A DNA stretch of 64,000 nt from Brucella pseudogrignonensis (GTDB lineage: Bacteria > Pseudomonadota > Alphaproteobacteria > Rhizobiales > Rhizobiaceae), in the NCBI RefSeq assembly GCF_002252525.1, contig NZ_NNRM01000020.1, positions 62,001-126,000 on the forward strand, given 5' to 3'. The notes beneath the pieces are model-generated. The model did no database searches. It saw only the letters and a list, made by a program, of their open reading frames with translations, and was not told the DNA's origin. Shown here piece after piece: positions 24,768 to 33,136 of the stretch (the stretch's first letter is position 1; each line of letters begins with the position of its first letter). The translations under genes were made by a program, and so were the position numbers.

Positions 24768-26213
24768 ATGGCGAAAGCGAAATGGCCAGTCTATGGCGAA
24801 ATTACCGGCTCTGTCATCATGATCGGCTTTGGCTCGATCGGGCGCGGTACCCTGCCACTGATCGAACGCCATTTCAAATTCGATAAATCCCGTCTGGTCG
24901 TCATTGATCCATCTGAGAAGAACCGCAAGATCCTGGATGACAAGGGTATCCGCTTCATCAAGGACGCGATCACCAAGGACAATTACAAGAAGATTCTTGG
25001 GCCTCTGATCAAGGAAGGCGAAGGCCAGCCTTTCATCGTCAATCTGTCGGTTGACACCGGATCGCTCGATCTGATGCGCTACAGCCGCGAACAGGGCGCA
25101 CTCTATATTGATACGGTTGTCGAGCCATGGCTTGGTTTCTATTTTGACACTGAAGCAGACAATGCTTCGCGCACCAATTATGCGCTGCGCGAGACCGTTC
25201 GCGCTGAAAAGAAAAAAAATCCGGGTGGCCCGACCGCTGTTTCCTGCTGTGGAGCAAATCCCGGCATGGTGTCGTGGTTTGTGAAAAAAGCGCTCGTTGA
25301 TCTCGCAGGCGAACTCAAGCTTGAGTTTGAAGAACCAGCAGCCGATGACCGTCAGGGCTGGGCAAAGCTTATGAAGAAAGCCGGCGTGAAGGGTGTTCAT
25401 ATCGCTGAACGCGACACCCAGCGCGCCAAGGAGCCGAAGCCGTTCGACACCTTCTGGAACACATGGTCGGTGGAAGGCTTCATTGCTGAAGGCTTGCAGC
25501 CTGCCGAGCTCGGCTGGGGCACTCATGAAAACTGGAAGCCTAAAAACGCCCGCAAGCAGAAGAAGGGCAACAAGGCTGCGATCTTTCTTGAACAGCCCGG
25601 CGGCAATACCCGCATTCGCACCTGGTGCCCGACCCATGGCGCGCAATACGGCCTGCTTGTAACCCACAATGAAGCAATTTCGATTGCCGACTTCTTCACT
25701 GTGCGCAGCAAGAAGGGCAAGCTCGAATATCGCCCGACCTGTAACTACGCCTATCATCCGAGCAATGTCGCCATTCTCTCGCTTGACGAAATGTTTGGCG
25801 GCAGCGGACGTGCGCAGGCGGTTCAGCATGTGCTGGAAGAAGACGAAATTCTCGACGGCTCGGATGAGCTGGGCGTCCTGCTCTATGGTCACGACAAAAA
25901 CGCCTATTGGTATGGCTCGCAGCTGAGCGTCGAAGAAGCCCGCAAACTCGCGCCTTATCAGAACGCAACGGGCTTGCAGGTTTCGTCTTCAGTTCTGGCG
26001 GGCATGGTCTGGGTTTTGGAAAATCCTGAAAGCGGCATCGTCGAAACCGACGAAATGGACTATCGCCGCTGCCTTGAAGTACAGCTGCCATATTTGGGAC
26101 CGGTCAAGGGCTATTATACCGACTGGAACCCGCTGGAAGGCCGTGGCGTCCTGTTCGAAGAAGACCTCGACACCAAAGACCCTTGGCAATTCCGTAACAT
26201 TCTGGTGCGCTAA
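24768..26213 (+). CDS. hss: homospermidine synthase
   Basis: 481 residues from the ATG with an AGGAGAG site. The N-terminal dinucleotide fold is marked by Ile-Gly-Phe-Gly-Ser-Ile-Gly-Arg-Gly at about 18-26. Conserved family segments include Val-Glu-Pro-Trp-Leu-Gly-Phe-Tyr near 120, Cys-Cys-Gly-Ala-Asn-Pro-Gly-Met-Val near 162 and Tyr-Gly-His-Asp-Lys-Asn near 372. The NAD-dependent enzyme joins two putrescines into sym-homospermidine with release of ammonia; homospermidine is a main polyamine in many alphaproteobacteria. It is monocistronic, with its own upstream region and a weak terminator. Confidence 0.93.
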   Translation: MAKAKWPVYGEITGSVIMIGFGSIGRGTLPLIERHFKFDKSRLVVIDPSEKNRKILDDKGIRFIKDAITKDNYKKILGPLIKEGEGQPFIVNLSVDTGSLDLMRYSREQGALYIDTVVEPWLGFYFDTEADNASRTNYALRETVRAEKKKNPGGPTAVSCCGANPGMVSWFVKKALVDLAGELKLEFEEPAADDRQGWAKLMKKAGVKGVHIAERDTQRAKEPKPFDTFWNTWSVEGFIAEGLQPAELGWGTHENWKPKNARKQKKGNKAAIFLEQPGGNTRIRTWCPTHGAQYGLLVTHNEAISIADFFTVRSKKGKLEYRPTCNYAYHPSNVAILSLDEMFGGSGRAQAVQHVLEEDEILDGSDELGVLLYGHDKNAYWYGSQLSVEEARKLAPYQNATGLQVSSSVLAGMVWVLENPESGIVETDEMDYRRCLEVQLPYLGPVKGYYTDWNPLEGRGVLFEEDLDTKDPWQFRNILVR

Positions 26214-26224
26214 AACGAACCGGG

Positions 26225-26250
26225 TTGCCCAGCCTTTGCCGGGCAATTTC
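26225..26250 (+). terminator. weak hairpin terminator after hss
   Basis: TTGCCC (26225-26230) pairs with GGGCAA (26241-26246), followed by TTTC. The stem is short and the T run brief. Confidence 0.45.
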
Positions 26251-26355
26251 GATTGCGGCAGTTTCGCAACATTTTGGCTATCGTCGTCAAAGGGGCTTGT
26301 AATCGTGTAAATTTCCATACATCACACGAGAAACACTCTTATGGAGAAAATGGAC

Positions 26356-26733
26356 ATGAAACGCTTCCGCATCATTGGCTCTACGGCAATCGTATCGCTC
26401 GCGCTTGCAGGTTGTGTGGCAACCGGCCCTGGCGGTGGTGGCAATGTCCCTGTCGTCAATCGTGCGCCATCCGGTATCGACGGTGCCTGGGTTGATCCGA
26501 ACGGTATCGTTTCATCCTTCAATGGCGGCATTTTCGAAACCCGCTCGACCGACACCAACGAGAAGCTCGCAGAAGGTAACTATCGTTACCAGTCACCACA
26601 GCTTGTCGAAATCGACATGCGTTCGATCGTGCGTGGCACGTCGTCCCGCGTAAACTGCGCCCTCGTTGCACAGAACCAGCTGAACTGCACCTCATCCGCC
26701 GGATCGCGTTTCTCGCTGACCCGTCGCGGCTAA
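26356..26733 (+). CDS. omp10: outer-membrane lipoprotein, Omp10 homologue
   Basis: 125 residues. The signal peptide ends in the lipobox Leu-Ala-Gly-Cys with C20 the lipidated residue. The body, including Ile-Asp-Gly-Ala-Trp-Val-Asp-Pro-Asn-Gly, Ser-Ser-Phe-Asn-Gly-Gly-Ile-Phe-Glu-Thr and Gly-Ser-Arg-Phe-Ser-Leu-Thr-Arg-Arg at the end, closely matches Brucella Omp10 as I know it. Omp10 is a surface-exposed immunogenic lipoprotein whose biochemical role is unclear. The chosen ATG has GGAGAA upstream; two earlier in-frame ATGs lie between the site and it. A strong terminator follows. Confidence 0.92.
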   Translation: MKRFRIIGSTAIVSLALAGCVATGPGGGGNVPVVNRAPSGIDGAWVDPNGIVSSFNGGIFETRSTDTNEKLAEGNYRYQSPQLVEIDMRSIVRGTSSRVNCALVAQNQLNCTSSAGSRFSLTRRG

Positions 26734-26756
26734 AACCTTCTGATTACCCGTTCCAG

Positions 26757-26790
26757 ACGGCATACGCTTTTAGCGTGTGCCGTTTTTTTA
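26757..26790 (+). terminator. rho-independent terminator after omp10
   Basis: ACGGCATACGC (26757-26767) pairs with GCGTGTGCCGT (26773-26783), with one G-T pair, followed by seven T. Confidence 0.9.
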
Positions 26791-26894
26791 TGTGATACTT
26801 CCGTAATCTTCAGACAATTCAACTGCCTTAGTCATTGTTAGGATTGTAATTTGCCTTTTTTTCTCTAGTTTTCCGGCAAAGCAGGAGTCGGAAT

Positions 26895-27932
26895 ATGAGT
26901 GAGACGGATAAAGTGATCGCCACCCCAGCCAGCCATGCTGTAAAGCAACCCAAAGTCGGTGTCTTGCTTGTTAATCTCGGCACGCCGGACGGCACAAGCT
27001 ATGCCCCGATGCGCCGTTATCTGGCCGAGTTTCTCTCGGATCGCCGCGTGATCGAATGGCCGCGTCTTTTCTGGTATCCGATCCTTTATGGCATTGTGCT
27101 CAACACGCGCCCGAAGCGTTCCGGCGCACTTTACGACCGCATCTGGAACCACGAGAAAAATGAATCGCCACTGCGCACCTTTACCCGCGCGCAGGGTGAG
27201 AAGCTTGCGGTCGCGCTGAAAGATCATCCGAATGTCATCGTAGACTGGGCCATGCGCTATGGTCAGCCTTCGATTGAGGAAGTGACGGATCGGCTGCTGA
27301 AACAGGGCTGCGAACGCATCGTGATGTTCCCGCTCTATCCGCAATATTCGGCAACGACCACCGCTACCGTAAATGACAAATTCTTTGAAGTGCTGATGAA
27401 AAAGCGTTTCATGCCAGCGGTCCGTACGATCCCTTCCTATGAAGTGGAGCCGGTCTATATCGAGGCGCTCGCGCAGTCGATTGAGAAACATCTGGCAACG
27501 CTTGATTTCAAGCCGGAAGTGATCCTCGCTTCGTATCACGGAATCCCGAAAAGCTATTCTGACAAAGGCGATCCGTATCGCGCACAATGCCTTGAAACTT
27601 CACGGCTTTTGCGCGCGCGCCTCGGCATGGACGACAAGCAGTTCCGCTCGACTTTCCAGTCGCGTTTCGGACCGGAAGAATGGTTGCAGCCATACACCGA
27701 CGAAACTCTTGTAGAACTGGCAAAGCAGGGCATAAAATCCGTTGCCGTTCTCAATCCGGGCTTCGTGGTGGATTGTCTGGAAACGGTCGATGAAATTGGC
27801 CACGAAGCGGCAGAAGAGTTTCATGACGCTGGCGGCGAGAATTTCAGCCATATACCATGCCTCAACGATAGCGAAGAAGGCATGAAGGTTATCGAAACAC
27901 TCGTCCGTCGCGAATTGCAGGGTTGGGTTTGA
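26895..27932 (+). CDS. hemH: ferrochelatase
   Basis: 345 residues, usual for proteobacterial ferrochelatase. N-terminal Val-Leu-Leu-Val-Asn-Leu-Gly-Thr-Pro; the metal-binding His in Ala-Ser-Tyr-His-Gly-Ile-Pro near 214; and the signature Tyr-Gly-Asp/Lys...Tyr-Arg-Ala-Gln-Cys region, followed by Ser-Arg-Phe-Gly-Pro-Glu-Glu-Trp-Leu near 255. It inserts ferrous iron into protoporphyrin IX, the last haem step, at the inner membrane. AGGAG lies 8 bases upstream of the ATG. The SPFH gene follows after 17 bases, so they may share a transcript. Confidence 0.95.
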   Translation: MSETDKVIATPASHAVKQPKVGVLLVNLGTPDGTSYAPMRRYLAEFLSDRRVIEWPRLFWYPILYGIVLNTRPKRSGALYDRIWNHEKNESPLRTFTRAQGEKLAVALKDHPNVIVDWAMRYGQPSIEEVTDRLLKQGCERIVMFPLYPQYSATTTATVNDKFFEVLMKKRFMPAVRTIPSYEVEPVYIEALAQSIEKHLATLDFKPEVILASYHGIPKSYSDKGDPYRAQCLETSRLLRARLGMDDKQFRSTFQSRFGPEEWLQPYTDETLVELAKQGIKSVAVLNPGFVVDCLETVDEIGHEAAEEFHDAGGENFSHIPCLNDSEEGMKVIETLVRRELQGWV

Positions 27933-27949
27933 TCTGAGGGGTTTGAATA

Positions 27950-28936
27950 ATGACTGGTTTTGACATCACGCTGCTGATTTTAGCCGCACTTGTGCTTGCA
28001 ACGCTTTTTGCTGGCATCAAGACTGTGCCGCAGGGCTACAACTACACAGTGGAGCGCTTTGGCCGCTATACCCGCACGCTGATGCCGGGCCTCAATCTCA
28101 TTGTGCCTTTCTTCGACCGTATCGGCGCACGGCTTAACATGATGGAACAGGTGCTCGACGTTCCAACGCAGGAAGTCATCACCCGCGATAACGCCATTGT
28201 CGGCGTCGATGGCGTGGCCTTCTATCAGGTGCTCAATGCAGCACAGGCCGCCTATCAGGTTGCCAATCTGCAATATGCAATCCTGAACCTCACCATGACC
28301 AATATCCGTACCGTCATGGGCTCGATGGATCTCGACGAACTGCTTTCAAACCGTGACGCGATCAATGATCGTCTGCTGCGCGTTGTCGATGAAGCAGCCC
28401 ATCCATGGGGCCTCAAAATGACGCGCGTTGAAATCAAGGATATCAATCCGCCTGCCGACATCGTCACCTCGATGGCCCGCCAGATGAAGGCGGAACGCGA
28501 CAAGCGTGCGCAGGTTCTGGAAGCTGAAGGCGACCGTAATGCGCAGATCTTGCGCGCTGAAGGCCAGAAGCAGTCGCAGATCCTCGAAGCGGAAGGCAAG
28601 CTGGAAGCTGCCAAGCGCGAAGCTGAAGCACGCGAACGCCTTGCAGAAGCTGAAGCCAAGGCAACGACGCTGGTTTCCGACGCCGTTGCAAACGGTAATG
28701 TTCAGGCGCTCAACTACTTCGTTGCGCAGAAATACACCGAGGCACTCGGCAATATCGCCAGTGCCAAGAACCAGAAAGTGGTTTTGATGCCGCTTGAAGC
28801 AAGCTCGCTGATTGGCTCACTGGCTGGTATCGGTGCGATTGCCAAGGAAGTGTTTGGCGATGGCAGCCATCCGGTTGACCCGACACCGGCTGCACCAGCT
28901 CCACGCACGCGCAGCGTTCCTACCACTCGCAGCTAA
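27950..28936 (+). CDS. SPFH/Band 7 membrane protein (stomatin/QmcA-like)
   Basis: 328 residues: an N-terminal membrane helix (about 5-22), a Band 7 domain with Val-Pro-Gln-Gly-Tyr-Asn-Tyr-Thr-Val-Glu-Arg-Phe-Gly-Arg-Tyr at 26-40, then a coiled coil of repeated Glu-Ala-Glu-Gly units from about 185 to 245, and a Pro-rich tail. Such proteins form membrane-bound oligomeric cages tied to microdomain or protease control. The start has GAGGGG upstream. It is paired with a NfeD gene 15 bases downstream, as is usual. Confidence 0.9.
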   Translation: MTGFDITLLILAALVLATLFAGIKTVPQGYNYTVERFGRYTRTLMPGLNLIVPFFDRIGARLNMMEQVLDVPTQEVITRDNAIVGVDGVAFYQVLNAAQAAYQVANLQYAILNLTMTNIRTVMGSMDLDELLSNRDAINDRLLRVVDEAAHPWGLKMTRVEIKDINPPADIVTSMARQMKAERDKRAQVLEAEGDRNAQILRAEGQKQSQILEAEGKLEAAKREAEARERLAEAEAKATTLVSDAVANGNVQALNYFVAQKYTEALGNIASAKNQKVVLMPLEASSLIGSLAGIGAIAKEVFGDGSHPVDPTPAAPAPRTRSVPTTRS

Positions 28937-28951
28937 AACAGGCAGGGCGTC

Positions 28952-29410
28952 ATGATCATCAATTTCCTGTCACAACTTGGGCTCTGGGGATGGTTCGTTT
29001 TAGGACTCGTCCTGCTCATTCTGGAAATCCTGGCGCCCGGCATCTTCTTCATCTGGTTCGGCCTTGCGGCCCTCGTAACCGGCGTCTTTGCTTTTCTGCT
29101 GGGTTCGGTCGTGGGCTTTGGCTGGCAGTTGCAGATCGTCCTGTTTCTGGTGCTGGCCGTTATTTTCGTGTTGGCAGGACGCCGCGTTTTTGGCTCCAGC
29201 GACCGTCAGGATGAGCCTTTGCTCAATCGTCGCGGCGATCAGCTCGTCGGCCAGCGCGCCACCCTTGCGGAACCTATCGTCAACGGTCGCGGTCGCATCC
29301 GTATCAATGATACAACATGGCGCATCAAAGGCCCAGACTTACCCGCAGGTACTGAGGTGCATATCGTGTCGTTTGACCCGATCACGCTTGAGATGGAAGT
29401 GGCAGAGTAA
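28952..29410 (+). CDS. NfeD-family membrane protein
   Basis: 152 residues of the short NfeD type: three hydrophobic segments at about 8-28, 30-50 and 55-75, then a soluble beta-barrel (OB-fold) domain beginning Leu-Ile/Val-Gly-Gln-Arg-Ala-Thr-Leu with Gly-Arg-Gly-Arg-Ile-Arg-Ile-Asn-Asp-Thr-Thr-Trp near 115. No protease domain is present. It is expected to bind the neighbouring SPFH protein in the membrane and help assemble its oligomers; this partner role is family knowledge, not seen directly. Confidence 0.9.
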   Translation: MIINFLSQLGLWGWFVLGLVLLILEILAPGIFFIWFGLAALVTGVFAFLLGSVVGFGWQLQIVLFLVLAVIFVLAGRRVFGSSDRQDEPLLNRRGDQLVGQRATLAEPIVNGRGRIRINDTTWRIKGPDLPAGTEVHIVSFDPITLEMEVAE

Positions 29411-29510
29411 GGCAGTAAGGCAGTAAGGATAGTGATCCTGCTTGCAGTTTAATGCCGCAAGGCCAGATCAAATCCGCAGCAAAAACATATTGCCCTACTG
29501 CCTTACTGCC
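29411..29510. repeat. 15-bp inverted repeat flanking an 70-bp spacer
   Basis: GGCAGTAAGGCAGTA at 29411-29425 is perfectly matched by its complement at 29496-29510. Each arm is itself a direct repeat of GGCAGTAA. It lies between the convergent nfeD-like and kdsD-like genes. The spacer is too long for a simple terminator; it may form a cruciform or be a remnant element. Confidence 0.6.
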
Positions 29511-29524
29511 CTATTCCCCTAACC

Positions 29525-30526
29525 TCAAGCCACCCCAATCCGCAGCAGATCGTGGAAGTGAACGAGGCCAATTGGGCGGTTGTCTTCAACAACGATCAGC
29601 GCGCCGATATGCTTTTCATTGATGAGGCTGAGTGCTGCGCTCGCCAGCAAATTCTTATCAATCGTCCTTGGCTTCCGCGTCATGATGTCATCAACGGTCA
29701 GCTCTGAAAGATTGCGGCTCAGATTGCGCGAAATATCACCATCAGAGATAAAGCCTGCCAATTGACCGTCCTGATCGACAACGATCACACAGCCAAAACT
29801 CTTTTGCGCCTGCACCTTCATAGCGTCCGTCATCAATGTACCCACATTGACCAGCGGCAGACGGTCGCCCTTATGCATGATCTCACGAACATGGACGAGA
29901 CTTGCACCGAGCGAACCGCCCGGATGGAAGGTTTTGAAGTCTGTCGGGCTGAAACCACGCGCTTCGAGAAGCGCAATTGCAAGCGCATCGCCAATGGCCA
30001 ACTGCATCATCGTTGATGTAGTCGGCGCCAAACCATGTGGACAGGCTTCCTGTGCTTTTGGCAATAACAACACGACATTCGCCGCACGTCCAAGAGCCGA
30101 TTCCTCACCCGCAGTAATTGCGATCAGCGGAATGCGGAAGCGTTGCGAATAATTGACGATGCCCTTGAGTTCCGCCGTTTCGCCCGACCACGAAATTGCG
30201 AGAATGACATCATCCGTACCGATCATGCCGAGATCGCCGTGATTGGCTTCCGCCGAATGCACGAAGAAAGCGGACGTACCAGTCGATGCAAAAGTTGCTG
30301 CAAGCTTGGTGCCGATATGCCCGCTCTTGCCCACGCCAGTCACCACGAGACGGCCCTTGGAGGCAACAATCGTCCTGACTGCTTCCGCAAAGGGTGCAGC
30401 AAGGCCGTTGTTCAGCGCATCTTCAAGCGCTACGAGGCCCGCATTCTCGGTCTTGATGGTGCGCAGAGCCGAGGCAATCGAATCCTCCGCAGGCGCGGCT
30501 TCATGTGTCGTGTCGAGCTTTGTCAT
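29525..30526 (-). CDS. kdsD: arabinose-5-phosphate isomerase, KpsF/GutQ family
   Basis: About 333 residues from MTKLDTT...; two earlier ATGs are possible. A SIS sugar-isomerase domain covers about 40-190 (Val-Thr-Gly-Val-Gly-Lys-Ser-Gly-His-Ile-Gly near 72; His-Gly-Asp-Leu-Gly-Met near 110), followed by two CBS domains. It converts ribulose-5-phosphate to arabinose-5-phosphate, the precursor of the Kdo of lipopolysaccharide. The usual neighbours kdsC and lpt genes are not here. It is divergent from an outer-membrane barrel gene with about 100 bases between them. Confidence 0.88.
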   Translation of the reverse strand: MTKLDTTHEAAPAEDSIASALRTIKTENAGLVALEDALNNGLAAPFAEAVRTIVASKGRLVVTGVGKSGHIGTKLAATFASTGTSAFFVHSAEANHGDLGMIGTDDVILAISWSGETAELKGIVNYSQRFRIPLIAITAGEESALGRAANVVLLLPKAQEACPHGLAPTTSTMMQLAIGDALAIALLEARGFSPTDFKTFHPGGSLGASLVHVREIMHKGDRLPLVNVGTLMTDAMKVQAQKSFGCVIVVDQDGQLAGFISDGDISRNLSRNLSELTVDDIMTRKPRTIDKNLLASAALSLINEKHIGALIVVEDNRPIGLVHFHDLLRIGVA

Positions 30527-30622
30527 GACGCCAACGGTTAGCGCCTTCGCTGCTGCTTGTCCAAGCATTTGTTGACGCACAATAACGACGCTCAAAACGC
30601 AATCGTCAATAAAGAATTAACC

Positions 30623-32251
30623 ATGTCCGTTTACCGTTCGCTTACCACGTTGCAACGGTTTGAAGACAATATGCTTTTTGCCAATATCCCATCGGGCGGA
30701 CCATCGCCTTTTGCCCGCAGGCTGAAAAGCCTGTTGCTGGCAGGGGTTGCCCTGGCAATCAGCAATTCGATTGCATTTGCGCAGGATACGCAGCTGCGCG
30801 GCGATCTGGACGAAGACGGTAATCTTCCCATTTCCTCGTCAGAACAGAACGCCAATCGCGATATTGATCCTGCAAATCCGAATGCGCCTGTACAGGATAA
30901 TCTTGCAGACGATTCCTACACGCCTCCCGCACCGCCTCAGCCCATTGAACCGGCGCAGGCAGCAACGATTGCCGAAGAAGAAGCACCTCGCTTCCTTGCC
31001 ACCGACAATATGCCCGTCGGTGCGGTCACAACGGAAGAGCAGGACGAAACCGGTCGCGCGCGTCGTGAGAACCTGCCCGCGCTCCCCGAACAGGGGCGCC
31101 GTGCAACACAGGAAGCCGATCCATTCGCGCCAATCGGCATTCGTGCGGGCACGTTTGTATTGCGTCCAACACTCGAACAAGGCATTCGCGCCACCACCAA
31201 TGGTGACAACAGCTCGACCGGCTCCAGCGCCGTGCTGTCGGAAACAACTCTCCGCCTCAATGCAGAATCGGATTGGGGACGCCATCAGGCGAAAATCGAC
31301 GCCTCCGGCACAATGAGCAAATCAATCTCCGGGCAGGACGTGTCAGAACCTCGCGTCGATGTTCAGGGCAATCTGCGTTTTGATTTGAGCGACCAGACAA
31401 CCGTGAATGCGGGGGCGGGCTATAAGCTGCGTCGTGAAAGCGCATCAAGCCCGAACGGCGTCACGGACGCTTTAAAGCGACCGCTCGTTCATACCATCAA
31501 CGGCAGCCTCGGAATCGAACGCGACACCGGCCTGCTTTTTGGCCGTGCGACGGGTCGCGTCGAGCATGAAATCTATGGCGATGCGGAATTGTCTTCCGGG
31601 GGTACGGTCAGCCAGAAGGACCGCGACAATACCTATGCCAGTGTGACGCTGCGCGGCGGCTTCAGCATTTCACCGGCACTCAAGCCCTTTGCCGAAGTCG
31701 AACTCGGCAAGCGCATGTTCGATGATCGCGTGGACAGCAACGGTTATGAGCGTAGCGGCTCGCAATATGCAGTGCGCGGCGGTCTGATGTTTGATCGCGG
31801 TGAAAAATTCAACGGCGAGTTCTCGGCTGGCTTCATGCGCGTTAACAGCGATGACGCACGCCTCTCCGATATTAGTGGGCCGTCATTGGCTGCGAGCATC
31901 AACTGGTCGCCATTGCGCGGCACTGATGTTCAGCTTTTTGCGCAAACCACCGTCGATACATCGACGACGCCGGGCGTCGCCGGCGCGCTTTTGCACTTCG
32001 CAAGTATCGAAGTGAAACGCCAGGTGAGATCCGATCTTAGCCTGAACGGCAAGCTTGATCTCAATGTCCGCGACAACAAGGACGGCACTGGCACGGATTA
32101 CACAGTCGGCGCCCAGATTGGCGCGACATACTGGATCAACCGCTTTGTCGGCATTGACGCACGACTAAGGCATGAGTTTCAAACCAGCCAGATTTCTTAT
32201 CGCGAGTACCACGCCAACAGCATTTATGTCGGCATGAAAATACAGCGATAA
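30623..32251 (+). CDS. outer-membrane beta-barrel protein (BBP2-like)
   Basis: About 542 residues; the start may be ATG 30623 or 30671. A late hydrophobic signal segment (residues about 35-55 from the first start) ends Ile-Ala-Phe-Ala-Gln. An acidic, Pro-rich linker of about 130 residues follows, and the last 380 residues alternate polar and hydrophobic residues with many Gly and aromatic positions, ending in Met-Lys-Ile-Gln-Arg, as in a 14-18 strand barrel. It resembles the putative beta-barrel porin 2 family; function is unknown. The acidic linker could span peptidoglycan. Confidence 0.7.
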   Translation: MSVYRSLTTLQRFEDNMLFANIPSGGPSPFARRLKSLLLAGVALAISNSIAFAQDTQLRGDLDEDGNLPISSSEQNANRDIDPANPNAPVQDNLADDSYTPPAPPQPIEPAQAATIAEEEAPRFLATDNMPVGAVTTEEQDETGRARRENLPALPEQGRRATQEADPFAPIGIRAGTFVLRPTLEQGIRATTNGDNSSTGSSAVLSETTLRLNAESDWGRHQAKIDASGTMSKSISGQDVSEPRVDVQGNLRFDLSDQTTVNAGAGYKLRRESASSPNGVTDALKRPLVHTINGSLGIERDTGLLFGRATGRVEHEIYGDAELSSGGTVSQKDRDNTYASVTLRGGFSISPALKPFAEVELGKRMFDDRVDSNGYERSGSQYAVRGGLMFDRGEKFNGEFSAGFMRVNSDDARLSDISGPSLAASINWSPLRGTDVQLFAQTTVDTSTTPGVAGALLHFASIEVKRQVRSDLSLNGKLDLNVRDNKDGTGTDYTVGAQIGATYWINRFVGIDARLRHEFQTSQISYREYHANSIYVGMKIQR

Positions 32252-32260
32252 AACATGCGC

Positions 32261-32295
32261 AAAAAAAGGACGGCTTGCGCCGTCCTTTCTGTTTT
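32261..32295. terminator. bidirectional rho-independent terminator
   Basis: AAAGGACGGC (32265-32274) pairs with GCCGTCCTTT (32279-32288) around TTGC. A runs on the left and T on the right serve the convergent aldo-keto reductase and barrel genes. Confidence 0.9.
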
Positions 32296-33119
32296 CAGTC
32301 CCACTTCGGTGCCAGTCCGTCCGGGCTGACGATGCGCCCATCTGTCCTGGCAAGCGCGTGGATTGCCTGCATTTCCGCTTCACTTAAGGCGAAGTCGAAG
32401 ATGGCGAGGTTTTCTTTGATCCGCGCTTCGCTGACGGTCTTCGACAGTGCAATCACCTTATCCTGCTGCACCAGCCAGCGAAGAACCACCTGAGCAACCG
32501 ACTTGCCATGGGCGGCAGCAATGTCCTTCAACACCGCGTCGCCGAACACCTTGCCGTCAGCCATCGCATAATAGCCGGTGATCGACATGCCTGCAGCGTG
32601 AGCCGCTTCAATCACTGCCTGCTGGTTCAGATAAGGGTGATACTCAATCTGGTTCGTCACCAGCGGCAGATCAGACAGGGCCTTTGCTTCCGCCATCAGA
32701 GCCGTGTTGAAGTTGGACACACCGATGTGACGCACCTTGCCAGCCTTTGCCACTTCATTCAGCGCGCCGATCTGCTCGGCAAGCGGCACGGCTTCATTTG
32801 GCCAGTGCAGAAGCAGAAGATCGACATAATCAGTCTTCAGCTTGGCAAGGCTTTCATCAACGGAATTGATAAAAGCTTGGTGCTTATAATGATCGACCCA
32901 GACTTTCGTGGTGAGGAAGATATCGCCACGCTGAATGCCGGAGCTGAAAATGGCTTCGCCGACTTCTGCTTCGTTGCCATAGATCTGGGCTGTATCGACA
33001 TGGCGAAAGCCAGCCTTGAGCGCATAGGGAACAATGCGCAGCACATCTTCGCCGGGCATACGGAAAGTGCCAAGGCCGAGAGCCGGGATGGTGGCACCAT
33101 TTGTTGTTACATTATGCAT
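32295..33119 (-). CDS. aldo-keto reductase
   Basis: 274 residues of the AKR superfamily TIM barrel, near the 2,5-diketogluconate reductase branch. Catalytic Asp and Tyr lie in Phe-Arg-His-Val-Asp-Thr-Ala-Gln-Ile-Tyr-Gly-Asn-Glu near 38-50, Lys in Thr-Thr-Lys-Val-Trp near 74 and His in Leu-Leu-Leu-His-Trp near 106. It reduces an aldehyde or ketone with NADPH; the substrate is unknown. AAGGA lies 6 bases before the chosen ATG. It follows the MFS gene by 17 bases, so the two form an operon. Confidence 0.9.
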   Translation of the reverse strand: MHNVTTNGATIPALGLGTFRMPGEDVLRIVPYALKAGFRHVDTAQIYGNEAEVGEAIFSSGIQRGDIFLTTKVWVDHYKHQAFINSVDESLAKLKTDYVDLLLLHWPNEAVPLAEQIGALNEVAKAGKVRHIGVSNFNTALMAEAKALSDLPLVTNQIEYHPYLNQQAVIEAAHAAGMSITGYYAMADGKVFGDAVLKDIAAAHGKSVAQVVLRWLVQQDKVIALSKTVSEARIKENLAIFDFALSEAEMQAIHALARTDGRIVSPDGLAPKWD

Positions 33120-33136
33120 AGTCATTCCTTTTATTT

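Noticed and set aside
24714-25892. 392-codon minus-strand ORF opposite homospermidine synthase
   Set aside because: Antisense shadow of a well-conserved enzyme; no ribosome site and no recognisable motif.
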